NCBI GenBank assembly: GCA_003250135.1
Contig: QKHF01000192.1
Coordinates: forward strand, 1-5,273
Length of the DNA: 5,273 bases
Direction: 5' to 3'
DNA from: Paracoccaceae bacterium
GTDB taxonomy: Bacteria > Pseudomonadota > Alphaproteobacteria > Rhodobacterales > Rhodobacteraceae
The notes under the pieces are model-generated. The model was not told the origin of the DNA, did no database searches, and worked only from the letters and a program-made list of their open reading frames with translations. The first letter of the stretch is position 1; each line of letters begins with the position of its first letter. The translations under genes and the position numbers were made by a program. Positions 1 through 5,273 of this stretch are shown piece by piece.

Positions 1-34
1 ATGCGAACAGCGCCGGTGATTGCTCGGACGACAT
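1..34 (-). CDS. Start of a gene downstream of ccoP, probably ccoG/fixG (partial, N-terminus only)
   Basis: Eleven codons are visible before the window edge: M-S-S-E-Q-S-P-A-L-F-A. The ATG at 34-32 follows a strong Shine-Dalgarno AAGGAGG (45-39) with a 4-base spacer, which is the main evidence that it is a real start. The fragment is too short for a domain call. In most alphaproteobacteria ccoNOQP is followed on the same strand by ccoGHIS, whose first gene encodes a membrane iron-sulfur protein involved in copper handling for cbb3 oxidase assembly. An N-terminus ending in something like L-F-A/L-Y-A fits what I recall of CcoG. The identity is inferred from position; the existence of a start here is better supported than the name. 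Confidence 0.6.
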   Translation of the reverse strand, partial: MSSEQSPALFA

Positions 35-70
35 GGGGCCTCCTTAAGTCGCCGGACCTTCAATTGTAAA

Positions 71-94
71 GACCGGCGCGGGTCCGCGCCGGTC
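71..94 (-). terminator. GC-rich hairpin after ccoP, weak intrinsic terminator or processing signal
   Basis: GACCGGCGCG (71-80) and CGCGCCGGTC (85-94) form a perfect 10-bp stem with a 4-base loop. Read on the minus strand the stem starts about 28 bases after the ccoP stop and is followed only by TTTACAATT, a poor U-tract. The next gene starts about 37 bases further on. It may terminate only part of the transcripts, or protect the 3' end of a ccoNOQP message, rather than stop transcription fully. On the plus strand it is followed by ACATTTT, so it could also act weakly in that direction. Confidence 0.55.
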
Positions 95-122
95 ACATTT
101 TCGCTCGCCGGGACGGCTGAGG

Positions 123-1007
123 TTACAGGCCGCCGCCCAGCGAGTGGACATAGATCGCGACCATCTTGATTTCGTAATCGCTAAGATAGCCGTTATACGC
201 CCAGGCCGGCATCACACCCGCGCGGCTGTAGCGGACGGTCGTGGCGATATCCTCGCGTTCTCCGCCGAACAGCCAGATCGCGTCGGTCAGGTTCGGCGCG
301 CCCTGTTCGTGGCTGCCGGTCCCGTCCTCGCCATGGCAGGCGGCGCAGTTCTCGGCGAAGACGGTGGCGCCTTCCGCGGCCAGAGCGGCGTCATGCTCCT
401 GACCGGAGATGTTGCGCACATGTTCGACCACCTGCGCGATTTCTTCGCCGCCCAGGATGCCGTCAGCGCCGAAGGCGGGCATCTGCGAGAAGCGGGCGTC
501 CGGCGACAGCTCGTTCCGGATTCCGTTCGAAATCGTGTAGTGGAGATCCTCGATCGTGCCGCCCCACAGCCAGTCGTCGTCCTGCAGGTTGGGATAGCCG
601 CCCGGCCGGCCCGAACCCGCTCCGCCATGGCACTGCGAGCAGAAGGCGCGGAACGTTGCGGCGCCGCCCGCCTGAGAGAAGCGCAGCAGATCGGGATCGG
701 CCATCACCTCTTCGATCGCCTTGGCCGCGATCTGGTCGGTGTAGACCGACTGCTCGGCGCGCGCCTCGGCGATCTGGTCGGCCACAAGGCCGCGGCTTGA
801 CCAGCCGAGGGCGCTCGACTCCGAAATCGAGCTGCTGATCGGGAATGCAGGGTAGGCGATGACATAGCCGAACGCCCACACGATGGTCGCGTACAGGGTG
901 TAGAGCCACCATTTCGGCATCGGGGTGTCGAGTTCCTGAATGCCGTCCCACTCATGCCCGGTGGTTTCGGTGCCGGTGACTTCATCGACGTATTTCTTGT
1001 CAGCCAT
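123..1007 (-). CDS. ccoP: cbb3-type cytochrome c oxidase, dihaem subunit III (CcoP/FixP)
   Basis: This is the membrane-anchored dihaem cytochrome c subunit that takes electrons from the bc1 complex or soluble cytochromes and passes them to CcoO and CcoN. The 294-residue protein opens with the family signature DEVTGTETTGHEWDG (about residues 8-22). One membrane helix follows at about 33-56, then two periplasmic cytochrome c domains. Haem motifs are CSQCH (123-127) and CAACH (221-225). Likely axial methionines are M176 and M266, each in a Met-Pro pair. Length is normal. The start is uncertain by a few codons: GTG at 1013, ATG at 1010 and ATG at 1007 are in tandem. I chose 1007 because it lies 7 bases after GGAG (1018-1015) and gives the familiar M-A-D-K start. 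The ccoQ stop overlaps the ATG at 1010 (TGATG), implying translational coupling. It is the last gene of the ccoNOQP block. Confidence 0.97.
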   Translation of the reverse strand: MADKKYVDEVTGTETTGHEWDGIQELDTPMPKWWLYTLYATIVWAFGYVIAYPAFPISSSISESSALGWSSRGLVADQIAEARAEQSVYTDQIAAKAIEEVMADPDLLRFSQAGGAATFRAFCSQCHGGAGSGRPGGYPNLQDDDWLWGGTIEDLHYTISNGIRNELSPDARFSQMPAFGADGILGGEEIAQVVEHVRNISGQEHDAALAAEGATVFAENCAACHGEDGTGSHEQGAPNLTDAIWLFGGEREDIATTVRYSRAGVMPAWAYNGYLSDYEIKMVAIYVHSLGGGL

Positions 1008-1009
1008 CA

Positions 1010-1174
1010 TCACTCTCCGGGCTTTTCGTTGCGGAAGGGGATTTGCGAGATGTCGTCATGCAGCTTGCGAGATCCGGGACGGAAGGCGAAGACCACGATG
1101 CCGACGAACGCCAGCATCATGATCACCAGCCCCCAGGTGCCCGAGAATTCGCGGAGCACGGAATAGGTTTCCAT
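1010..1174 (-). CDS. ccoQ: cbb3-type cytochrome c oxidase small subunit IV (CcoQ/FixQ)
   Basis: A 54-residue protein begins METYSVLREFSGTWGL. One membrane helix spans about residues 13-32, followed by a short charged tail that ends near IPFRNEKPGE. CcoQ is a non-catalytic subunit that stabilises the cbb3 complex, and in some species protects it from oxygen. Size, single helix and position between ccoO and ccoP all match the family. The ATG at 1174 follows GGGAGGG (1185-1179), which begins directly after the ccoO TGA at 1188-1186. The gap to ccoO is only 11 bases. The TGA stop at 1012-1010 shares its last base with an ATG of ccoP. Confidence 0.95.
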   Translation of the reverse strand: METYSVLREFSGTWGLVIMMLAFVGIVVFAFRPGSRKLHDDISQIPFRNEKPGE

Positions 1175-1185
1175 CGCGCCCTCCC

Positions 1186-1917
1186 TCAGCGCCAGTTCGC
1201 TTCGGCGTCGTAGGTCGAGAAATCAACCATGGTGCCGAGGACCTGAAGATAGGAAATCAGCGCATCGAGCTCGCTGATGCCGGGCTGGCCATCGAAGTTG
1301 CGCACCTGCGCGCCCGGATAGCGCTCCAGGAGCGCGTCCACGCCGTCCGAGTCCGGGTCGGTCTGGGCCACGAGGTCGGCCTTCGCCAGCTCGATCATCT
1401 CGTCGGTGTAGGGTACGCCGACATTGGCGTTGGCCCTCAGGTGCTGGCCGACATTGTTGAAGTCCAGCTTGGTCTCGATGAGGAACGGATAGGCCGGCAT
1501 CACCGATTCCGGCACCACCTGGCGGGGATCGGCCATGTGGTCGATATGCCAGTCGTCCGAATAGCGGCCGCCGACTCGGGCGAGGTCCGGCCCGGTCCGC
1601 TTCGAGCCCCACTGGAACGGATGGTCGTACATCGACTCCGCCGCCAGGCTGTAATGGCCGTAGCGCTCCACCTCATCGCGCATCGGGCGGATCATCTGGC
1701 TGTGGCAGACATAGCAGCCCTCGCGGACGTAGATGTCGCGCCCCTTCAGCTCCAGCGGAGAGTAGGGCCGCACGCCGTCCACCTGCTCGATCGTGTTCTC
1801 GAGGTAGAACAGCGGCGTGATCTGCACCAGACCGCCGATCGAGACGACGCAGAGAGCGCCGACCAGCAGCAGAGAGACGTTGCGTTCGAAGTATTTGTTC
1901 TTGTCGAGCAATGACAT
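1186..1917 (-). CDS. ccoO: cbb3-type cytochrome c oxidase, monohaem subunit II (CcoO/FixO)
   Basis: This is the membrane-anchored monohaem cytochrome c subunit that carries electrons from CcoP to the CcoN active site. The 243-residue protein has an N-terminal membrane anchor at about 15-37, then a periplasmic cytochrome c domain. The single haem motif is CYVCH (68-72), inside the family signature REGCYVCHSQMIRP. The conserved segment TGPDLARVGGRYS lies at 108-120. The likely axial methionine is M140 in the Met-Pro-Ala-Tyr motif. The C-terminal part ISELDALISYLQVLGT is also typical. Length is normal. The start at 1917 has AAGGAG (1931-1926) 8 bases upstream, and this Shine-Dalgarno overlaps the TAA stop of ccoN, so translation of the two genes is probably coupled. 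Confidence 0.98.
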   Translation of the reverse strand: MSLLDKNKYFERNVSLLLVGALCVVSIGGLVQITPLFYLENTIEQVDGVRPYSPLELKGRDIYVREGCYVCHSQMIRPMRDEVERYGHYSLAAESMYDHPFQWGSKRTGPDLARVGGRYSDDWHIDHMADPRQVVPESVMPAYPFLIETKLDFNNVGQHLRANANVGVPYTDEMIELAKADLVAQTDPDSDGVDALLERYPGAQVRNFDGQPGISELDALISYLQVLGTMVDFSTYDAEANWR

Positions 1918-1929
1918 CGCTTCGTCTCC

Positions 1930-3552
1930 TTACTCGGCCGGCACGGTGGCTGCGCCGCCGGAGGCCGCGCCGATGGTGGTTTCGGTGCGCTGGTCGCCGC
2001 GGATCGTGCGCCAGACGTTGTAGGCCATCAGCACGCCGCCGAGAACATAGAGCGCGCCGCCCAGAGCGCGGATCACGTAGAACGGATGCATGACCTCGAC
2101 CGTCGCGGCGAAGCTGTTCACCAGGAAGCCCTGGTCGTCATATTCGCGCCACATCAGGCCCTGGGTGATGCCGCTGACCCACATCGCCGCCGCGTAGAGC
2201 ACGATGCCGATCGTCGCCAGCCAGAAGTGCCAGCTGACCATCGCCAGGCTGTAGAGGCGCGCACGGCCCCAGAGGCGCGGGGTCAGATAGTAGACGGCGC
2301 CGAAGGAGATCATGCCGACCCAGCCCAGCGCGCCGGAATGCACGTGGCCGATGGTCCAGTCGGTGTAGTGGCTCAGCGAGTTGACCGACTTGATCGCCAT
2401 AAGCGGGCCTTCGAAGGTCGACATGCCGTAGAACGCCACCGCGGCGACCATCATCCGGATGATCGGATCGGTCCGCAGCTTGTCCCAGGCGCCGGCCAGG
2501 GTGAGCAGTCCGTTCAGCATGCCGCCCCAGCTGGGCATCCACAGCATGACCGAGAAGACCATGCCCAGAGTCTGGGTCCAGTCGGGCAGGGCAGTGTAAT
2601 GCAGGTGGTGTGGACCCGCCCAGATGTACATGAAGATCAGCGACCAGAAGTGGATGATCGACAGCTTGTAGGAGTAGACCGGGCGCTCCGCCTGTTTCGG
2701 GATGAAGTAGTACATCATGCCCAGGAAGCCGGCGGTCAGGAAGAAGCCGACCGCGTTATGGCCGTACCACCACTGGGTCATCGCGTCCTGCACGCCAGCG
2801 AACGCCGAGTAGCTACGTGAGCCGAACATCGAGACCGGCACCGCCAGATTGTTGACGATGTGCAGCATCGCGATGGTCAGGATGAAGCCCATGTAGAACC
2901 AATTGGCCACGTAGATGTGGGGTTCCTTGCGCTTCACCACGGTGCCGACGAAGACCGCGAAATACGCGACCCAGACCAGGGTCAGCCACAGGTCGATATA
3001 CCATTCCGGCTCGGCGTATTCCTTGGACTGAGAGCCGCCAAGGACATAGGACGTGGCCGCCAGCACGATGAACAGCTGGTAGCCCCAGAACACGAACCAA
3101 GCCAGGTTGCCGCCCCACAGCCGGGCGCCTGTGGTGCGCTGGACCACGTAGAACGAGGTGCAGAGCAGCGCGTTGCCGCCGAAGGCGAAGATCACCGCCG
3201 AGGTGTGCAGCGGGCGCAGGCGCCCGAAGGTGGTCCACGGCAGCTCCAGGTTCAGGTGCGGGAACGCCAGTTGCAGCGCAATGAACAGCCCGGCCGCGAA
3301 GCCGACGACGCCCCAGAAGGTGGTCGCGATCACGCCGGCGCGCACGACGCCCTCGTTATAACCAGTCTCGACGGCGGGAACGGAATAGCTGTCCTCGCCC
3401 ATCTTCCGCGCCACCACGATGAAGGTGACGATGGCGGCGAGCGCGATCAAAATGGCGTGGACCATGTAGGACAAGTCCAGCGCGCGGTTTGCGGCGACCA
3501 GCGCGAAGAACGCGACGACGCCCAGCAAAATAAGTTGCACGGCACGGCTCAT
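1930..3552 (-). CDS. ccoN: cbb3-type cytochrome c oxidase catalytic subunit I (CcoN/FixN)
   Basis: CcoN reduces oxygen to water at a haem b3-CuB centre in the inner membrane, with high oxygen affinity and coupled proton pumping. The 540-residue protein has roughly 14 membrane helices. Predicted ligands by motif: H115 (RPLHTSAV) and H405 for low-spin haem b; H403 (TIGHVHSG) for haem b3; H265 (WWYGHNAVGF), H315 and H316 (AGPHHLHY) for CuB. Y309 lies six residues before H315, where the cross-linked tyrosine of cbb3 enzymes sits. E381 in STFEGPL matches the conserved glutamate near the site. Relative to short gammaproteobacterial CcoN there are about 55 extra N-terminal residues with two helices, usual for alphaproteobacterial FixN. 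The ATG at 3552 has GGAG (3563-3560) 7 bases upstream. It is the first gene of the operon and probably FnrL-activated. Confidence 0.98.
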   Translation of the reverse strand: MSRAVQLILLGVVAFFALVAANRALDLSYMVHAILIALAAIVTFIVVARKMGEDSYSVPAVETGYNEGVVRAGVIATTFWGVVGFAAGLFIALQLAFPHLNLELPWTTFGRLRPLHTSAVIFAFGGNALLCTSFYVVQRTTGARLWGGNLAWFVFWGYQLFIVLAATSYVLGGSQSKEYAEPEWYIDLWLTLVWVAYFAVFVGTVVKRKEPHIYVANWFYMGFILTIAMLHIVNNLAVPVSMFGSRSYSAFAGVQDAMTQWWYGHNAVGFFLTAGFLGMMYYFIPKQAERPVYSYKLSIIHFWSLIFMYIWAGPHHLHYTALPDWTQTLGMVFSVMLWMPSWGGMLNGLLTLAGAWDKLRTDPIIRMMVAAVAFYGMSTFEGPLMAIKSVNSLSHYTDWTIGHVHSGALGWVGMISFGAVYYLTPRLWGRARLYSLAMVSWHFWLATIGIVLYAAAMWVSGITQGLMWREYDDQGFLVNSFAATVEVMHPFYVIRALGGALYVLGGVLMAYNVWRTIRGDQRTETTIGAASGGAATVPAE

Positions 3553-3588
3553 GTGAAATCTCCGTCGGCTGCGGATCGTGTTTTTTCT

Positions 3589-3605
3589 GTCCGACGCCGT
3601 CGGAC
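3589..3605 (-). promoter_or_regulatory. Stem-loop in the ccoN mRNA leader
   Basis: GTCCGAC (3589-3595) and GTCGGAC (3599-3605) form a perfect 7-bp stem with a 3-base loop. In the minus-strand transcript it would lie a few bases from the predicted 5' end (about 3612) and be followed by an A-rich stretch, AGAAAAAACAC. The A-tract has the wrong polarity for a minus-strand terminator. A 5'-end hairpin of this kind could stabilise the ccoN message or affect its translation; that role is inference. Confidence 0.45.
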
Positions 3606-3611
3606 TCGTTC

Positions 3612-3624
3612 CGGTGGGGTTAGA
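3612..3624 (-). promoter_or_regulatory. Putative -10 element and start site of the ccoN promoter
   Basis: TCTAAC (3624-3619, minus strand) matches four of six positions of TATAAT. A transcript starting about 7 bases later (about 3612) would place the centre of the upstream FNR box near -42, the geometry of class II FNR-dependent promoters. There is no clear -35 hexamer, as expected for an activator-dependent promoter. The exact start base is a prediction. Confidence 0.5.
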
Positions 3625-3630
3625 CGCGCG

Positions 3631-3644
3631 CTTGCGCGCGCAAG
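3631..3644. repeat. Perfect 14-bp GC palindrome in the ccoN promoter
   Basis: CTTGCGCGCGCAAG is its own reverse complement. It lies between the FNR box (3648-3661) and the -10-like element (3624-3619), in an alternating CG stretch covering roughly 3625-3641. It could be a regulator site, a structure-prone DNA segment or chance in GC-rich DNA. No U-tract follows on either strand, so it does not look like a terminator for fnrL. Confidence 0.4.
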
Positions 3645-3647
3645 GCT

Positions 3648-3661
3648 TTGATCTGGGTCAA
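3648..3661 (-). promoter_or_regulatory. FNR/FnrL-type box upstream of ccoN
   Basis: The site reads TTGATCTGGGTCAA on the plus strand and TTGACCCAGATCAA on the minus strand. It fits the TTGAY-N4-RTCAA pattern of FNR, FixK and FnrL sites, with both half-sites intact. It lies 96 bases upstream of the ccoN start codon and is correctly spaced from a -10-like element for activation. The neighbouring gene encodes a regulator with the matching recognition helix. No second FNR box is apparent in the 139-base gap between fnrL and ccoN. Confidence 0.88.
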
Positions 3662-3691
3662 ATCGCATGCGTAAGTGCGTGAAATCGCGTT

Positions 3692-4453
3692 CTAATACAG
3701 CGCGTCGCCGTCGGATTCATCACCCGAGGCGTCCAGAAGTCGTGCGAAATCCAGTATCGCGACCTCTCTGGCGCTTTTCAACGCGATCACTCCCTCCCTC
3801 TTCAGTTGCGAGAACTGCCTGCTGACAGTCTCGATTGTTAGGCCGAGATACTCGGACATCTGCTCACGCGTCAGCGCAAGTTCGACCGTCACCCCGTTCG
3901 CCAGCGGCTTATCCGCCAATCCCGCGGCGCGGCGCGCCAGGATCGCGAGAAAGCTCGCCAGCTTCTCTCTCGCGCTTTTGCGACCCAGAAGCAGCATCCA
4001 CTCCCGAGACGCGTCCAGCTCGTCCAGCGTCATCTCCAGAAGGCGTTTCTCGAGATTCGGCGATTCTTCGCAAAGCGACTCGAACGACTTTCGTTTGAAA
4101 CGGCACACACGAACATGCGTCACGGCGACTGCGTCAAAAGGCGCGATTGCGCGGAAGGGGCGACCGATGAAGTCCGAGGGGAACAGCAGGCCGACCATCT
4201 GGCGACGGCCGTCGATCATGGTCTTGCTGAGGCTGACGACGCCCTCGACCACCGTGCCGACATGGGTCGTCTCTTCGCCCGCGGCGGCGATCTCCTCACC
4301 CGGGGCGAAGTCCTTGTAAGACTTCATCGCGTCCAGCAGGACAAGCTCGGGCGTCGAGCAGTACGCGCACACGGCCTTCTTTCGGATGCCGCATTGTTCG
4401 CATCGCCCGGACGCCGGCCCCTCCACGACTCGGAAGATCGGGTTGGCGGTCAT
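3692..4453 (-). CDS. fnrL: FNR-family oxygen-sensing transcription regulator (FnrL/FnrN/Anr type)
   Basis: The 253-residue protein is a Crp/Fnr-family regulator. The N-terminal cysteine cluster is C18, C21, C29 and C32; with C117 (THVRVCRFKR), C18, C21 and C29 match the four ligands of an oxygen-labile [4Fe-4S] cluster. A cyclic-nucleotide-fold sensor domain covers about 35-125, including GEEIAAAGE and LLFPSDFIGRPF. A dimer helix follows at about 132-160. The C-terminal helix-turn-helix, LTREQMSEYLGLTIETVSRQF (194-214), contains E208-x-x-S211-R212, the FNR residues that contact TTGAT half-sites. This separates it from Crp. Cluster ligation makes it unlike cysteine-free FixK. The ATG at 4453 has GGAGAG (4465-4460) 6 bases upstream. 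It sits between hemN (divergent) and ccoN (same strand), both with FNR boxes. fnrL versus fnrN or anr is only a naming choice. Confidence 0.95.
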   Translation of the reverse strand: MTANPIFRVVEGPASGRCEQCGIRKKAVCAYCSTPELVLLDAMKSYKDFAPGEEIAAAGEETTHVGTVVEGVVSLSKTMIDGRRQMVGLLFPSDFIGRPFRAIAPFDAVAVTHVRVCRFKRKSFESLCEESPNLEKRLLEMTLDELDASREWMLLLGRKSAREKLASFLAILARRAAGLADKPLANGVTVELALTREQMSEYLGLTIETVSRQFSQLKREGVIALKSAREVAILDFARLLDASGDESDGDALY

Positions 4454-4490
4454 CGATCTCTCTCCAATGCCTTACAGCATTACGTTGATC

Positions 4491-4504
4491 TTGACTTGGG
4501 TCAA
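4491..4504 (+). promoter_or_regulatory. FNR/FnrL-type box between fnrL and hemN
   Basis: TTGACTTGGGTCAA has perfectly palindromic arms (TTGAC/GTCAA) with a 4-base spacer. It sits in the 86-base gap between the divergent fnrL and hemN starts, centred 42.5 bases from the hemN ATG at 4540 and about 44.5 bases from the fnrL ATG. An extra half-site TTGAT precedes it at 4485-4489. Activation of hemN is the simplest reading. It also overlaps a TTGACC that could serve as a -35 for fnrL, so the site could autoregulate fnrL too. No convincing -10 for fnrL was found. Confidence 0.85.
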
Positions 4505-4539
4505 TGCGGAGGGGCGCCGCTGGTCGAAAAGTCACCCCT

Positions 4540-5273
4540 ATGATGCAGGATTCATTGACCCAACTTCGACAGAACGCGGCCAAAGCCGCGCCCCGGTACA
4601 CAAGCTACCCCACCGCGCCCCATTTCGGCGCCGCGGTGGATCGGGACGTCTATCGCGGATGGTTGCGAGACTTGCCCGCCAAGGCGACCCTCTCCCTTTA
4701 CATTCACATCCCGTTCTGCCGGGATTTGTGCTGGTTTTGCGCCTGCCGAACCCAAGGCGCGCGCCACGCCGGACCTGTTGAGCGCTATCTCGAATTCCTT
4801 GTAGCCGAAATCGACGCCGTGTCGCGACTAGTGCCTGATGGCGCGCGAGTCGTCCACATGCATTGGGGCGGGGGGTCTCCGACCGCGTTATCGGCACGGC
4901 AGATTGTCGCGCTGAGCGCCTTCCTTCGCGACCGGTTCGCATTCGACGAGGACGCAGAGATCGCCGTGGAGGTGTTCCCGGGCGAGGTGGACGACGAAAA
5001 GATCGGCGCATTGGGCAAGATCGGGTTGTCGCGCGCCAGCGTCGGCGTGCAGGACTTCGACCCCAAGGTGCAGAAAGCGATCCATCGCGAGCAGAGCTTC
5101 GAGTTGACCCGCCACGTGATCGACGGATTGCGCGCCGCCGGCGCGCGACGCGTGAATGTCGACGCGCTGTACGGCCTTCCCTACCAGACGCGCGAGGGGC
5201 TGGAGCGCACGATCGACCAGACCGTTGAACTGGGGCCGGATCGGGTCGCCCTGTTTGGTTACGCCCATGTGCC
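4540..5273 (+). CDS. hemN: Oxygen-independent coproporphyrinogen III oxidase (HemN), 3' end beyond window
   Basis: This radical-SAM enzyme oxidatively decarboxylates coproporphyrinogen III to protoporphyrinogen IX without oxygen, in the cytoplasm. The first 244 residues are visible, about half of the usual length of roughly 450. Family features in order: PRYTSYPTAPHF (18-29), YIHIPFC with the CX3CX2CXC cluster motif C60-C64-C67-C69, WGGGSPT (109-115), E144 in the SAM-binding strand, GVQDFDPKVQ (169-178), and VDALYGLPYQT (207-217). The fourth cysteine, C69, points to true HemN rather than the HemW-like paralogues. The segment after E144 reads V-F-P-G where HemN usually has x-D-P-R. Start ATGs are at 4540 and 4543; neither has a nearby Shine-Dalgarno. 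An in-frame ATG at 4504 overlaps the FNR box and is less likely. It diverges from fnrL and is probably FnrL-activated. Confidence 0.96.
   Translation, partial: MMQDSLTQLRQNAAKAAPRYTSYPTAPHFGAAVDRDVYRGWLRDLPAKATLSLYIHIPFCRDLCWFCACRTQGARHAGPVERYLEFLVAEIDAVSRLVPDGARVVHMHWGGGSPTALSARQIVALSAFLRDRFAFDEDAEIAVEVFPGEVDDEKIGALGKIGLSRASVGVQDFDPKVQKAIHREQSFELTRHVIDGLRAAGARRVNVDALYGLPYQTREGLERTIDQTVELGPDRVALFGYAHV

Noticed and set aside
144..800. 218-codon open frame on the plus strand opposite ccoP
   Set aside because: It mirrors the ccoP codon pattern, resembles no family I know, and lies antisense to a clear dihaem cytochrome gene.
3581..3605. T-run plus hairpin (3581-3605) considered as a transcription terminator for fnrL
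   Set aside because: On the minus strand the stem is followed by A residues, not T; on the plus strand the T-run comes before the stem. Polarity is wrong for an intrinsic terminator in either direction.
2086..3651. Long open frames on the plus strand opposite ccoN (2086-2820 and 2860-3651)
   Set aside because: They are antisense to a fully conserved ccoN, have low-complexity Arg/His/Asp/Gln-rich translations and no recognisable motif. They arise from strong GC bias at third codon positions.
4466..4481. Small inverted repeat AATGC/GCATT near the fnrL ribosome-binding site
   Set aside because: A 5-bp AT-containing stem with a 6-base loop is too weak to support a functional claim.
4504..4539. 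Upstream in-frame ATG for hemN at 4504, adding 12 residues (MRRGAAGRKVTP)
   Set aside because: Its first base is the last base of the FNR box, so an FNR-driven transcript would not contain it, and the extension is not typical of HemN.
4863..5228. Open frames overlapping hemN in other frames on both strands
   Set aside because: The hemN frame is open from 4540 to the window end with all family motifs; the others are Arg-rich shadows.
1..5273. Search for CRISPR arrays, tRNA or rRNA genes, insertion sequences, integrases and toxin-antitoxin pairs
   Set aside because: None seen. The window is almost fully filled by six recognisable core genes, with gaps no longer than about 140 bases and no sign of recent transfer.

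Overview
The window is GC-rich, with strong G/C at third codon positions. It carries the microaerobic respiration locus of an alphaproteobacterium. This assignment rests on the fixNOQP-type gene order, a long (540-residue) CcoN, an FnrL-type regulator with Cys-x2-Cys-x7-Cys spacing, and protein wording that resembles Caulobacterales/Maricaulales-like lineages. The order-level placement is a recollection-based guess, not a measurement.

Layout from left to right: (i) 1-34, minus strand, the first 11 codons of a gene that is probably ccoG/fixG, with a strong Shine-Dalgarno; (ii) 35-122, a short gap with a perfect 10-bp GC-rich hairpin; (iii) 123-3552, minus strand, the tight operon ccoN-ccoO-ccoQ-ccoP encoding the four subunits of a cbb3-type cytochrome c oxidase, including a 54-residue CcoQ; (iv) 3553-3691, a regulatory gap with an FNR-type box, a -10-like element, a GC palindrome and a leader hairpin; (v) 3692-4453, minus strand, an FNR-family oxygen-sensing regulator (fnrL-like); (vi) 4454-4539, a divergent regulatory gap with a perfectly palindromic FNR-type box; (vii) 4540 to the end, plus strand, the first half of hemN, oxygen-independent coproporphyrinogen III oxidase, cut by the window edge.

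The parts fit one circuit. The FnrL protein has the cysteines expected for a [4Fe-4S] oxygen sensor and the E-x-x-S-R recognition helix that reads TTGAT-type half-sites. Such sites lie in front of both ccoN and hemN. When oxygen falls, FnrL would switch on the high-affinity oxidase and the haem synthesis step that works without oxygen. The oxidase needs haem: two b-type haems in CcoN, one c-type in CcoO and two in CcoP.

This is a conserved, well-known type of locus and I see no undescribed system in it. The points worth a second look are regulatory: a possibly leaderless hemN mRNA, a 5'-proximal hairpin in the ccoN leader with an alternative pairing partner beside the ribosome-binding site, and a hairpin inside the presumed ccoNOQP-ccoG transcript. 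One protein-level oddity is a changed conserved segment in HemN.
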